Part shown: in pieces, positions 5,509 to 13,442 of the stretch
Layout: each line of letters begins with the position of its first letter
Numbering within the stretch: position 1 is the stretch's first letter
Source: Hyphomicrobiales bacterium
GTDB lineage: Bacteria > Pseudomonadota > Alphaproteobacteria > Rhizobiales > Devosiaceae
Direction of reading: 5' to 3'
DNA length: 14,738 nt
NCBI GenBank assembly: GCA_026989045.1
Contig: JALSJY010000166.1
Span: forward strand, 1-14,738
Translations under genes and position numbers: made by a program
The notes under the pieces: model-generated
Database searches by the model: none
What the model saw: only the letters and a program-made list of their open reading frames with translations
What the model was told of the DNA's origin: nothing

Positions 5509-6948
5509 ATGACTAAATTATCAAATAAACTAATGGCAGGAATATTTGCACTCTTCGCAATTTTTATGCTTGCCTCCCCCTCATTAGCGCAAAGTGTTGA
5601 TGTTAACTCTGCTATAAACACCACACTTGAAGCCATTGGCGCATCGGCATCTGATGCCGCCCTAGCCGATGGTGCAACGCCTGAAGAAGCGGCAGCTGCC
5701 GCGAGTGATGCAATTAGCACAATAGTTGCCGATACATTTGGCGATCGTGATGCCAAAATCTTTAATACATTATTATTTCTAATTGGTGGCTTTTTGGTTA
5801 TGTGGATGGCGGCTGGTTTTACTATGCTTGAAACAGGTCTTGTGCGTAAGAAAAACGTATCAATGCAAGCCCTTAAAAATATCGCTTTATATTCAATTGC
5901 TGGTCTAATGTTTTGGCTAATTGGTTATAATGTAATGTATGGCGGTGAAGCTGGCGGATTTATTGGCTCTTTCACTCCATCAAACTTTCCAAGCCCTGGT
6001 GCAGATACTGCTGATGCTGGTTATTCTGTTGCCTCTGATTGGTTCTTCCAAATGGCATTTGTAGCTGCAACCGCTTCAATTGTTTCTGGTGCTGTTGCTG
6101 AGCGTGTTAGATTGTGGGCTTTTCTTGCCTTTACAGTTGTTCTAACAGGCGTGCTTTACCCAATCACAGGCATGTGGCAATGGGGCGGCGGCTGGTTAGC
6201 TGAACTTGGCTTTTCTGATTTTGCAGGCTCAACTCTTGTTCACTCAGTTGGTGGTTGGGCAGCACTTGCTGGCGTTATCTTCATTGGCGCTCGCAAAGGC
6301 AAATATGGCGCAAACGGCATGGTAACTCCAATGCCCGGTTCTTCAATTCCACTGGCAACTCTTGGAATGTTCATCTTATGGATGGGTTGGTTTGGCTTTA
6401 ATGGTGCTTCACAATTAGCAATGGGAACAATTGCTGATGTGGCAGATGTTTCTCGCATTTTTGCTAACACTAATCTTGCAGCTGCAGCCGGTGCAATAAC
6501 CGCAATGCTTTTAGTGCAACTAATCTACAAAAAAGTTGACGTAACAATGGTTATCAACGGCGCACTAGCTGGCCTTGTTGCAATTACTGCAGAGCCGCTT
6601 GCACCAGAAGTATGGCAAACTCTTATCATTGGGGGAATTGGTGGTGCAATAGTTGTGTTTACCATTCCATTGCTTGATAAATTAAAACTTGACGATGTAG
6701 TTGGTGCAATTCCCGTTCACTTGCTTGCTGGTATTTGGGGAACATTAATTGTTGCGTGGACTAATAGTGATGCTAGTTTAATCACCCAAATTATTGGAGT
6801 GAGTGCAATCGGTGCATTTACATTTATTGCCTCTTCAATTGTTTGGCTAATTCTAAAAGTCACTATTGGCATCAGGGTAAGCGAAGAGGTCGAAGCTCTT
6901 GGACTTGATAAGTCAGAGGTTGGTGTTGAGGCTTATCCTGAGTTTTAA
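5509..6948 (+). CDS. amtB: Ammonium transporter AmtB
   Basis: 479 residues. A signal peptide (1-28, ending SLA-Q) is followed by an Ala-rich, mostly acidic stretch (about 30-82) and then the eleven-helix Amt core. The twin pore histidines are present: H245 in STLVHSVGGW and H404 in IPVHLLAGIWG. The phenylalanine gate region DWFFQMAF and the AERVRLW helix are also clear. Amt trimers carry ammonium across the inner membrane and are closed by GlnK, coded just upstream. Most core proteins are about 400-430 residues; the excess here is the roughly 50-residue exported N-terminal extension. The gene ends in a strong intrinsic terminator, so the operon stops here. Confidence 0.95.
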   Translation: MTKLSNKLMAGIFALFAIFMLASPSLAQSVDVNSAINTTLEAIGASASDAALADGATPEEAAAAASDAISTIVADTFGDRDAKIFNTLLFLIGGFLVMWMAAGFTMLETGLVRKKNVSMQALKNIALYSIAGLMFWLIGYNVMYGGEAGGFIGSFTPSNFPSPGADTADAGYSVASDWFFQMAFVAATASIVSGAVAERVRLWAFLAFTVVLTGVLYPITGMWQWGGGWLAELGFSDFAGSTLVHSVGGWAALAGVIFIGARKGKYGANGMVTPMPGSSIPLATLGMFILWMGWFGFNGASQLAMGTIADVADVSRIFANTNLAAAAGAITAMLLVQLIYKKVDVTMVINGALAGLVAITAEPLAPEVWQTLIIGGIGGAIVVFTIPLLDKLKLDDVVGAIPVHLLAGIWGTLIVAWTNSDASLITQIIGVSAIGAFTFIASSIVWLILKVTIGIRVSEEVEALGLDKSEVGVEAYPEF

Positions 6949-6972
6949 AGTCTAAAATAGCTGTATAATCTC

Positions 6973-7007
6973 AAGTCATCGGGCTAATTCAGTCCGGTGA
7001 CTTTTTT
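6973..7007 (+). terminator. Rho-independent terminator after amtB
   Basis: AAGTCATCGG (6973-6982) pairs with CCGGTGACTT (6994-7003) in a 10-bp stem with one G-T wobble and an 11-base loop. Six Ts (7002-7007) follow directly. It lies 24 bases after the amtB stop and separates the glnK-amtB operon from ftsK. Confidence 0.9.
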
Positions 7008-7098
7008 ATTTCAAAAACCCATAAAATTAGCCCTCAATTAACTATGAGTCATTACAATATCGCTTAATATTCATTTTTAGCGAGCTTGAGAATTATAA

Positions 7099-9648
7099 AT
7101 GGCTATATATACCGCCCCACAATTGGAAGATAACCAAGAAAAGGCACAAGCTTTTGCCTTTTCAATTCCTAGGCGGCTGGTTGGGTTTTTATTTCTAGGG
7201 GCAATTTTTCTAATTTTAGCTGCACTTGCCTCTTGGTCTGTAAATGATCCTAGTCTTTCTTTTTCAATAGACAAAAACCCAGACAATTGGCTTGGTGCAA
7301 TTGGTGCAATCATTGCAGACCTTGGCTTTCAATTTTTTGGCCTTGGGGCAATTTTTATGTTGCTAGCGCCAGTTTTTTGGTCATGGTATTTAATCCAAAA
7401 TAAAAATATTCCGCGCCTAAGCTTGCGCATATTAAGCTGGCTTGGATATAGTATAATTGGCGCTGGGTTTCTTTCTTTTTTAACCATTCCCTCCTCTTGG
7501 CCACTTCCAAGCGGGCTTGGAGGCCTTATAGGCTCAGGTTTTTTGTCCCTTGCATCGATAATTTCCAATCAAACACTTGATAGTGGAACTAATATAATTT
7601 TTGCACTAATTCTTTTACCCGCCACCCTTGCTTTAATATGGCTTGCAACCGGTGTTAGTGCAAAACAGCCAAAAACAAAAATTCCGCCCCTTGAGGATGA
7701 AAAATATCGCACTGGAATATTTGATATAATTTTAGGTGCAGTTGCCCATGCAATATTAGCCTTTAAAACTGCATGGCGCAGAACATTTAATAAATCAGGT
7801 TCAAACATCTCAGTTAATATTAGTAATAATAGTTTTAATGATGAATATGAAAGAGGCAACCCCTTTCAAGCCCAACCATCTTTAGACAATCCAGAGCCAG
7901 TTTCAGCACATCAAAGAATTGAGCCTCAAATGGAAGCTGGTATTAATACTGATAATTATCCGCAACAAATAGCAGATAATCCCCCAGAGCTAAGCAATAA
8001 CGATTATGACGCTCGTCTAAGTGTTGAGCAAGCCGCAACTAATTCCTATACACCAAGCTCACGTATAAACGCCCCAGCAGCAAAAATAGCCCTTGGCAAA
8101 CGTCAAGAGGTAGAGGCTCAAGGCTCATTGCTCAAAGAAGATGGTTTTATTCTTCCTGAGTTAAATCTACTGGCACAACCCCCAGTAAAAAATATTGCCG
8201 CTGAACATAGTCCGCAAAAATTAGAAGAAAACGCCCGCAGATTAGAAGAAGTCTTAATGGACTTTGGTATTAAGGGTGATATTATCAATGTGCGCCCCGG
8301 CCCTGTTGTTACACTTTATGAGCTTGAGCCAGCCCCTGGTATTAAATCAAGCCGTGTTATCTCCTTAGCAGATGATATTGCCCGCTCAATGAGCGCAATT
8401 TCTGCTCGTATTGCAGTTATTCCAGGTCGCAATGCTATAGGCATTGAATTACCTAACCAGCAACGCGAGACAGTATATTTGCGTGAAATGCTAGCCTCCA
8501 GTGATTTTGAAAAAGCCAAAGGCAAATTAAATATTTGTTTGGGTAAAACAATTGGCGGTGAGCCAATCATTGCTGACCTTGCCCGCATGCCCCATCTTCT
8601 TATTGCTGGCACAACTGGCTCTGGTAAGTCAGTTGGCATTAACACCATGATTCTTTCCTTGCTCTATCGCATGACCCCAGAGCAATGCAAGTTAATTATG
8701 ATTGATCCTAAAATGCTTGAACTATCAGTTTATGATGGCATTCCGCATCTTTTATCACCGGTTGTTACCGACCCCACAAAAGCAGTTGTAGCGCTGAAAT
8801 GGGCAGTTCGTGAGATGGAAGATCGCTATCGCAAAATGAGTAAAATTGGCGTGCGCAACATTGATGGATTTAACCAACGAGTAAAACAAGCTAGCGCAAA
8901 AGGCGAAGCTATCACTCGTACTGTTCAGACAGGGTTTGATAAAGAAACAGGTGAAGCAATTTATGAGAGCGAGACTTTTGAGCTTGAGCCATTGCCATTC
9001 ATTGTTATCATTGTTGATGAAATGGCCGATCTTATGATGGTGGCTGGAAAGGATATTGAGGGGGCTATTCAGCGCCTTGCGCAGATGGCACGTGCCGCTG
9101 GCATTCATTTAGTAACTGCAACCCAACGCCCTTCAGTTGATGTTATTACAGGCACTATTAAAGCTAATTTCCCAACTCGCATTTCTTTTCAGGTAACTTC
9201 AAAAATTGATTCGCGCACTATACTTGGTGAAATGGGAGCCGAGCAATTATTAGGCATGGGTGACATGCTTTATATGGCTGGGGGCGGACGCACGCGTCGC
9301 CTGCATGGCCCTTTTTGCTCAGATCAAGAAGTTGAAGATGTAATAGCTCATTTAAAATCTCAAGGCACACCAGATTATTTAGAAACAATTACTGAGGAAA
9401 TTGAAGAAGAAGGTGCTATTTCTGAAAGCGGTGAGTTTTCTGGCTCTGGTGATGAAATGTATGACAAGGCTGTTAATATCGTTCTAAACGACAAAAAGGC
9501 CTCAACTAGCTATCTACAACGCCGCTTATCAATTGGCTATAACCGCGCTGCAACCTTAATTGAAAAAATGGAAAATGAAGGCATCATCTCACCAGCCAAC
9601 CATGCAGGGAAACGAGAAATTCTTGTTGGCGATGGAATTGACTATTAG
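7099..9648 (+). CDS. ftsK: DNA translocase FtsK
   Basis: 849 residues, usual for alphaproteobacteria. The N-terminal domain (about 25-185) has at least four membrane helices. A variable polar linker (about 190-370) follows, then the alpha domain and the RecA-like motor with Walker A GTTGSGKS (504-511) and Walker B IVIIVDEMADLM (D640, E641). At the C-terminus is the winged-helix gamma domain (about 787-849: YDKAVNIVLNDKKASTSYLQ onward), which reads KOPS sequences and contacts XerD. FtsK sits at the division septum and pumps the chromosome termini into the daughter cells. The start at ATG 7099 has only a weak GAG upstream. The neighbouring order ftsK-lolA-xthA is typical of Hyphomicrobiales. 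Confidence 0.96.
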   Translation: MAIYTAPQLEDNQEKAQAFAFSIPRRLVGFLFLGAIFLILAALASWSVNDPSLSFSIDKNPDNWLGAIGAIIADLGFQFFGLGAIFMLLAPVFWSWYLIQNKNIPRLSLRILSWLGYSIIGAGFLSFLTIPSSWPLPSGLGGLIGSGFLSLASIISNQTLDSGTNIIFALILLPATLALIWLATGVSAKQPKTKIPPLEDEKYRTGIFDIILGAVAHAILAFKTAWRRTFNKSGSNISVNISNNSFNDEYERGNPFQAQPSLDNPEPVSAHQRIEPQMEAGINTDNYPQQIADNPPELSNNDYDARLSVEQAATNSYTPSSRINAPAAKIALGKRQEVEAQGSLLKEDGFILPELNLLAQPPVKNIAAEHSPQKLEENARRLEEVLMDFGIKGDIINVRPGPVVTLYELEPAPGIKSSRVISLADDIARSMSAISARIAVIPGRNAIGIELPNQQRETVYLREMLASSDFEKAKGKLNICLGKTIGGEPIIADLARMPHLLIAGTTGSGKSVGINTMILSLLYRMTPEQCKLIMIDPKMLELSVYDGIPHLLSPVVTDPTKAVVALKWAVREMEDRYRKMSKIGVRNIDGFNQRVKQASAKGEAITRTVQTGFDKETGEAIYESETFELEPLPFIVIIVDEMADLMMVAGKDIEGAIQRLAQMARAAGIHLVTATQRPSVDVITGTIKANFPTRISFQVTSKIDSRTILGEMGAEQLLGMGDMLYMAGGGRTRRLHGPFCSDQEVEDVIAHLKSQGTPDYLETITEEIEEEGAISESGEFSGSGDEMYDKAVNIVLNDKKASTSYLQRRLSIGYNRAATLIEKMENEGIISPANHAGKREILVGDGIDY

Positions 9649-9669
9649 TTGTGAAAACCAAATCTTTAA

Positions 9670-9688
9670 ACTGACAATTCACTGACAA
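9670..9688. repeat. Short direct repeat, 11-bp period
   Basis: ACTGACAA occurs at 9670-9677 and again at 9681-9688, 11 bases apart start to start, about one helical turn. It lies 69 bases before the mini-ORF and could be paired half-sites of an activator or repressor. No other function is visible. Confidence 0.3.
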
Positions 9689-9756
9689 CCAGCTCACCGA
9701 TTGCTCAGCTAATCTATGATAGTGATTATTTCAAACAATATTTAAAGGAAATAATC

Positions 9757-9825
9757 ATGTCTAAATTTTTACTTATAACTAGTTTCTTCTTAGTAACTTT
9801 TCTAGCCTCTTTGGCAATCGCATAA
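9757..9825 (+). CDS. 22-residue hydrophobic mini-ORF
   Basis: ATG 9757 to TAA 9823-9825. The ribosome binding site AAAGGA is seven bases before the ATG and is better than that of ftsK or lolA. After MSK the peptide is one hydrophobic run (FLLITSFFLVTFLASLAIA), ending like a signal-peptide cleavage region (SLAIA) but with no mature part. It could be a single-pass membrane micropeptide, a leader peptide controlling lolA, or the remnant of a secreted protein. The bases after the stop do not continue as an obvious reading frame. No family recognised. The ribosome binding site plus coherent composition argue for translation; conservation is untested. Confidence 0.5.
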   Translation: MSKFLLITSFFLVTFLASLAIA

Positions 9826-9835
9826 ACAAAAATCT

Positions 9836-9861
9836 TATTATTATAAAATTTTATAATAATA
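9836..9861. repeat. Perfect 26-bp AT-only palindrome
   Basis: All 13 base pairs match with no spacer, centred on AAAATTTT (9845-9852), and all bases are A or T. It lies 11 bases after the mini-ORF stop and 65 before lolA. As RNA it could fold into a weak hairpin and act as a two-way terminator, although the lack of G+C makes that inefficient. As DNA it resembles a binding site for an AT-rich-minor-groove protein. Confidence 0.7.
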
Positions 9862-9868
9862 CGTGATA

Positions 9869-9898
9869 TTGCCGCAATTTAACGTTAAGCGTTATAGT
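9869..9898 (+). promoter_or_regulatory. Candidate lolA promoter with internal palindrome
   Basis: TTGCCG (9869-9874), an 18-base spacer and TATAGT (9893-9898) form a moderate promoter ending 28 bases before lolA. The spacer contains the 10-bp palindrome TTAACGTTAA (9879-9888), a position suitable for a repressor. Both are proposals from pattern only. Confidence 0.35.
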
Positions 9899-9926
9899 AA
9901 TTTGAAATTATATTGGATTTACTCAA

Positions 9927-10544
9927 ATGCTTAAACGATTAGCGCTATTTCTCATCTTATCATTCTTTGCAATTATCCCTGCCAGCGCAATGCAGCGCTT
10001 ATTAACACCACAAGAAACCGAATTAATAAATCAAATCAGTGAATATAATTCTAATATAAAAACCATGGTTGGCAGGTTTCTACAAATTGACACTAATGGA
10101 ACTAGAGTTGAGGGTGTTTTCTATCTCGAGCGACCAAATAAAATTCGCTTTAAATACGCCCCCCCATCACGTGAGGAAATAATTTCTCGCGGTAAAGGCT
10201 TTTATATAATTGATAGGCGCGAAGAAACTAAATATGCCTATCCACAAGATCAAATTCCATTAAGGCAATTCTTAGCACAAGACATTGATCTCTTGGCCGC
10301 AAATATTATTGATGTAACTTCTTCAAATGACTATATATCAATATCTTTAGCTGATGAAACAGTGATCGGCACTGTTGAGGTAGCCCTAATTTTTGATATT
10401 GCTACAAAAGACCTTAAGCAATGGACATTAACTGAGCCAAGTGGGGCGCAGCTAACCTTTTCACTCTATGATGTGCAAAAAAACCTTGAGATTCCTCGAT
10501 CCTTCTTTAGCATTCCAGTTCTCTTTAAATCTAAAAATCTGTAG
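9927..10544 (+). CDS. lolA: Outer-membrane lipoprotein carrier LolA
   Basis: 205 residues. The signal peptide (1-21) ends in PASA. The mature part follows the LolA pattern: an N-terminal helix with INQISEYNSNIKTMVGRFLQ, then VEGVFYLERPNKIRFKYAPP, GKGFYIIDRREE and the C-terminal DVQKNLEIPRSFFSIP. LolA takes lipoproteins released by LolCDE and ferries them across the periplasm to the outer membrane; in alphaproteobacteria, which usually lack LolB, it probably also delivers them. ATG 9927 has only GGA nine bases upstream. It lies between ftsK and xthA, six bases before xthA, so it is co-transcribed with xthA. Confidence 0.92.
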   Translation: MLKRLALFLILSFFAIIPASAMQRLLTPQETELINQISEYNSNIKTMVGRFLQIDTNGTRVEGVFYLERPNKIRFKYAPPSREEIISRGKGFYIIDRREETKYAYPQDQIPLRQFLAQDIDLLAANIIDVTSSNDYISISLADETVIGTVEVALIFDIATKDLKQWTLTEPSGAQLTFSLYDVQKNLEIPRSFFSIPVLFKSKNL

Positions 10545-10550
10545 GTTCAA

Positions 10551-11354
10551 ATGCCACTTTCTCTTGCAACATGGAATATCAACTCTATTCGCATGCGCCA
10601 AAATCTGGTGCTCGATTTTTTATCTCAAGAAAAGCCTGATGTTCTTGCCCTACAAGAAATTAAATGCACTAATGATCAATTTCCAAAAGAGGTTTTTAAT
10701 AAAGCTGGATATACATATCAAGCTATTAACGGGCAAAAAGCTTATCATGGAGTAGCGCTTTTATCTAAAATTCCGCTAGAAAAAGTCGAGCGTCGGCAAT
10801 TTTTTAATATTGATCATGCGCGCCATATTTGCGCAAATGTTGATTATGGCCGCGGAGCAATTAACATTCATAATTTTTACATTCCTGCAGGAGGTGATGA
10901 GCCAGACCCAATCATCAATCCAAAATTCGCTCATAAGCTTGGTTTTTATGATGAGATGCTAAATTGGTTCAAAGAGAGTCAATTTAAAAATAAGCAGATT
11001 ATTGCTGGAGATTTTAACATTGCACCGCATGAAAATGATGTATGGAATCACAAGCAATTATTAAAAGTAGTTAGCCACACCCAACAAGAAATTGATCTAC
11101 TCAATAACTTACTTGAACAAGGCAACTGGACAGATCTTGTTCGTCAACATATTCCCACCACGCAAAAACTATATTCGTGGTGGTCTTATCGCGCCAAAGA
11201 CTGGAATGCCTCCGACAAAGGTCGCCGACTAGATCATATATGGTCAACTCCCGACATGGCCGAACTTTCATCCAATGCAAGAGTTTTACGCCAAGTGCGC
11301 GGCTGGAGCGAAAAACCCTCGGACCACGCCCCAATTATAGTTGATTTTGATTAG
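10551..11354 (+). CDS. xthA: Exodeoxyribonuclease III
   Basis: 267 residues, the same length class as E. coli ExoIII. The exonuclease-endonuclease-phosphatase fold has every catalytic position: N9 (ATWNINSIR), E36 (LQEIKC), Y110 (IHNFYIPAGG), D154 and N156 (AGDFNIAP), D228 (RRLDHIW) and the D258-H259 pair (PSDHAPII). The enzyme cuts DNA at abasic sites and removes nucleotides from 3' ends in base-excision repair; it needs magnesium. It starts six bases after the lolA stop, with TAGG close to the ATG, so translation is likely coupled. The stop is 10 bases from the stop of the converging cyclic-nucleotide-domain gene. Confidence 0.95.
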   Translation: MPLSLATWNINSIRMRQNLVLDFLSQEKPDVLALQEIKCTNDQFPKEVFNKAGYTYQAINGQKAYHGVALLSKIPLEKVERRQFFNIDHARHICANVDYGRGAINIHNFYIPAGGDEPDPIINPKFAHKLGFYDEMLNWFKESQFKNKQIIAGDFNIAPHENDVWNHKQLLKVVSHTQQEIDLLNNLLEQGNWTDLVRQHIPTTQKLYSWWSYRAKDWNASDKGRRLDHIWSTPDMAELSSNARVLRQVRGWSEKPSDHAPIIVDFD

Positions 11355-11364
11355 TTAAAACCTA

Positions 11365-11814
11365 TTATTTAACATTTCTTTCATTCAACGATGACAGATT
11401 GATTGATTGCAAATAATCATCAAGCCCCGCTTCTATTTTTTCTATAAAATAAGAAGCCAAATCTGGATATTGCTTTAATAGTTTTTGAAATGCGCCACGT
11501 GGTACAAACAAGCAATCAACTTCCCCTTGCGCTGTTATTGTTGATTGATGCACTCTCTTCATAAGAAGATTTAACTCTCCAATCATCACACCAGGACCAC
11601 AAAAGCTAGTTGTGTTTTGTGCGCTTTCGCCAATAATGACACAGCCGTAATTGATAATATAGGCTCCCTCGCTCATCTCACCTTTTTCAACTATAACTTG
11701 CCCTGCACGAAAATTAAGATTCTCACTTGAAAATGCTAGCAATCTTATCTGCTCATCATTGCAGACATCAAAAAACTCCACACCACCAAGAATTGAAGCG
11801 CTATCATGCTCCAT
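11365..11814 (-). CDS. Cyclic-nucleotide-binding-fold protein without DNA-binding domain
   Basis: 149 residues from ATG 11814. One cNMP-binding beta-barrel (about 10-125) is seen, with FRAGQVIVEKGEMSEGAYII and the loop IGELNLLMKRVHQSTITA, followed by a C-terminal helix. There is no helix-turn-helix, so it is not a Crp/Fnr transcription factor. In CRP the loop after GEL carries an arginine (RSA) that holds the cyclic phosphate; here that position is Gln (QST), so classical cAMP binding is doubtful. It lies 65 bases downstream of cenR on the same strand; in Brucella the CenR orthologue OtpR likewise has such a gene next to it. An upstream TTG (11835) would add seven residues. Confidence 0.8.
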   Translation of the reverse strand: MEHDSASILGGVEFFDVCNDEQIRLLAFSSENLNFRAGQVIVEKGEMSEGAYIINYGCVIIGESAQNTTSFCGPGVMIGELNLLMKRVHQSTITAQGEVDCLFVPRGAFQKLLKQYPDLASYFIEKIEAGLDDYLQSINLSSLNERNVK

Positions 11815-11824
11815 TTGATTATAG

Positions 11825-11830
11825 CCCCCC
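11825..11830 (-). promoter_or_regulatory. G-run ribosome binding site favouring ATG 11814
   Basis: GGGGGG on the minus strand ends 10 bases before ATG 11814. The two TTG codons at 11830-11835 have nothing similar upstream. The site is unusual for a genome this AT-rich. Confidence 0.45.
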
Positions 11831-11879
11831 AACAATTATTTTCAAAAATAAGCTAACTATTTATCCAGCCTATAAAACC

Positions 11880-12563
11880 CTAGCTTATAAGGCAATAACC
11901 ACCGTCTTTTGTTACCAACAATCGTGCATTAGCAGGATCATTTTCTATTTTTTGCCTAAGACGATAAATATGAGTTTCAAGCGTATGCGTAGTCACTCTA
12001 TTATTATAACCCCAAACTTCTTTTAATAAAACATCACGAGAGATAACATCGTGACCCTGTCTATATAAATATTTTAAAATCGAAGTCTCTTTATCAGTTA
12101 ATCTAACCTTATCACCATCTTTAGTTTCTAGCAGCTTTGTTGAGGGGATAAAACTATAATGCCCTATAGTATAGACCACATCTTCACTTTGATCGTGCTG
12201 TCTAAGGGCAGCTCTAATGCGCGCCAAAAGCACCGAGAAACGAAACGGCTTAGTCACATAATCATTAGCACCAGCCTCAAGCCCAAGAATTTCATCTGCC
12301 TCACTATCATGGCCAGTAAGCAAAACTATTGGGCTTTTAAAGCCTTCACGGCGTAAAATTTTTATAGCCTCACGCCCGTCCATATCAGGCAACCCAACAT
12401 CTAAAACCATCAAATCATAATGAGAATTTTTTACCTTATCGAACATCTCCATGGCATCACTTGCCTCAGATATAGCAAACTCCTTATAACGAGAAATCTG
12501 CTCACAAAGGCTTTTCCTTAAAACCTCATCATCATCAACAAGGATTATTTTTCTTTTATTCAT
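11880..12563 (-). CDS. cenR: Response regulator of the CenR/OtpR type
   Basis: 227 residues. The receiver domain (1-118) has the acidic pocket D10-D12, phospho-acceptor D55 (VLDVGLPDMDG), T83 and K105 (VTKPFRF). The OmpR/PhoB winged helix (about 128-227) includes TDKETSILKYLYRQG and THTLETHIYRLRQKIE. The stretch PFRFSVLLARIRAALRQHDQ is characteristic of CenR in Caulobacter and OtpR in Brucella, regulators needed for cell-envelope integrity. The partner kinase is not in the window. It is transcribed ahead of the cyclic-nucleotide-fold gene. ATG 12563 is preceded by GGGAAAG. The orthologue name rests on motif memory and context rather than an alignment. Confidence 0.82.
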   Translation of the reverse strand: MNKRKIILVDDDEVLRKSLCEQISRYKEFAISEASDAMEMFDKVKNSHYDLMVLDVGLPDMDGREAIKILRREGFKSPIVLLTGHDSEADEILGLEAGANDYVTKPFRFSVLLARIRAALRQHDQSEDVVYTIGHYSFIPSTKLLETKDGDKVRLTDKETSILKYLYRQGHDVISRDVLLKEVWGYNNRVTTHTLETHIYRLRQKIENDPANARLLVTKDGGYCLIS

Positions 12564-12669
12564 CTATCTGACTTTCCCGCTATCGCGCTAGCTTGCATTC
12601 ATAAACTATAATTTCTTAACAAAACAGCCAGCACTATCATATAGCTGCAACCTTTAACTGCCAATCAAT

Positions 12670-13362
12670 TCACTGTGATATTCTTTTACCAAAAATCGCC
12701 GAACCAACTCTTACATAATTAGCTCCTATATAAATAGCTATTTCAAAATCTTTACTCATTCCTATCGAAAGATTTTCTAATTGAGCTTCTTTTGCTAATT
12801 GCGCCAGTTGAGCAAAATACGGACCAGCTGCCTTATTAACGGGTGGAATTGCCATTAGACCAATAATATTTAACCCATAATCATTGCGGCACCTTTTAAC
12901 AAACTCAACCGCCTCTTGTGGAGCAATCCCTGCTTTTTGCGATTCTTGACCAATGTTAACCTGCACAAATAAATCCAGCTCTTTTTTTGCAATATCCATT
13001 TCAGCACGCAATTTCCTAGCCAGTTTTTCACGATCTACAGTTTCAATCACATCAAATAAAGCCACAGCATCACGAACCTTATTTGTTTGCAATGGTCCAA
13101 TTAAATGCAACTTAATATCAGAATATTTTTCTTTTAACTCAGGCCATTTTTCATAAGCCTCCTGCACTCTATTTTCTCCAAAAACTTTTTGGTCGGCTTT
13201 AATTGCCTGCTCAATTTCATCTACGCCATGGGTTTTACTTACCGCTACCAGTTCAACTTTTTTATCATCTTCATTATTTTTATTAAAACGAAGTTGTGCT
13301 TTTTGTATTTTTTCTTTTATATCATTTAAGCGCATTTGCACTTTTTGCTCTGAAATTGTCAT
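12670..13362 (-). CDS. PLP homeostasis protein, YggS/PROSC family
   Basis: 230 residues. The alanine-racemase-like barrel carries the PLP lysine K43 in LVAVSKTHG, then FGENRVQEAYEKW, HLIGPLQTNKVRD, the phosphate-binding GMSKDFEIAI and the end VRVGSAIFGKR. The family binds pyridoxal phosphate without known catalytic activity and balances vitamin B6 and amino-acid pools. GGAAAG lies five bases before the ATG. It is divergent from leuS across an 80-base gap, an arrangement often seen in related genomes. Confidence 0.93.
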   Translation of the reverse strand: MTISEQKVQMRLNDIKEKIQKAQLRFNKNNEDDKKVELVAVSKTHGVDEIEQAIKADQKVFGENRVQEAYEKWPELKEKYSDIKLHLIGPLQTNKVRDAVALFDVIETVDREKLARKLRAEMDIAKKELDLFVQVNIGQESQKAGIAPQEAVEFVKRCRNDYGLNIIGLMAIPPVNKAAGPYFAQLAQLAKEAQLENLSIGMSKDFEIAIYIGANYVRVGSAIFGKRISQ

Positions 13363-13442
13363 TTTTAGCTTTCCATTGACCCAATATTGCTTTTTATGTT
13401 GTTGCTAGAGATAAGCAATTTTATATAAGGATTTCGTTTAAA

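Noticed and set aside
8755..9108. 117-codon minus-strand frame inside ftsK
   Set aside because: It lies opposite the conserved FtsK motor domain and has no ribosome binding site or motif.
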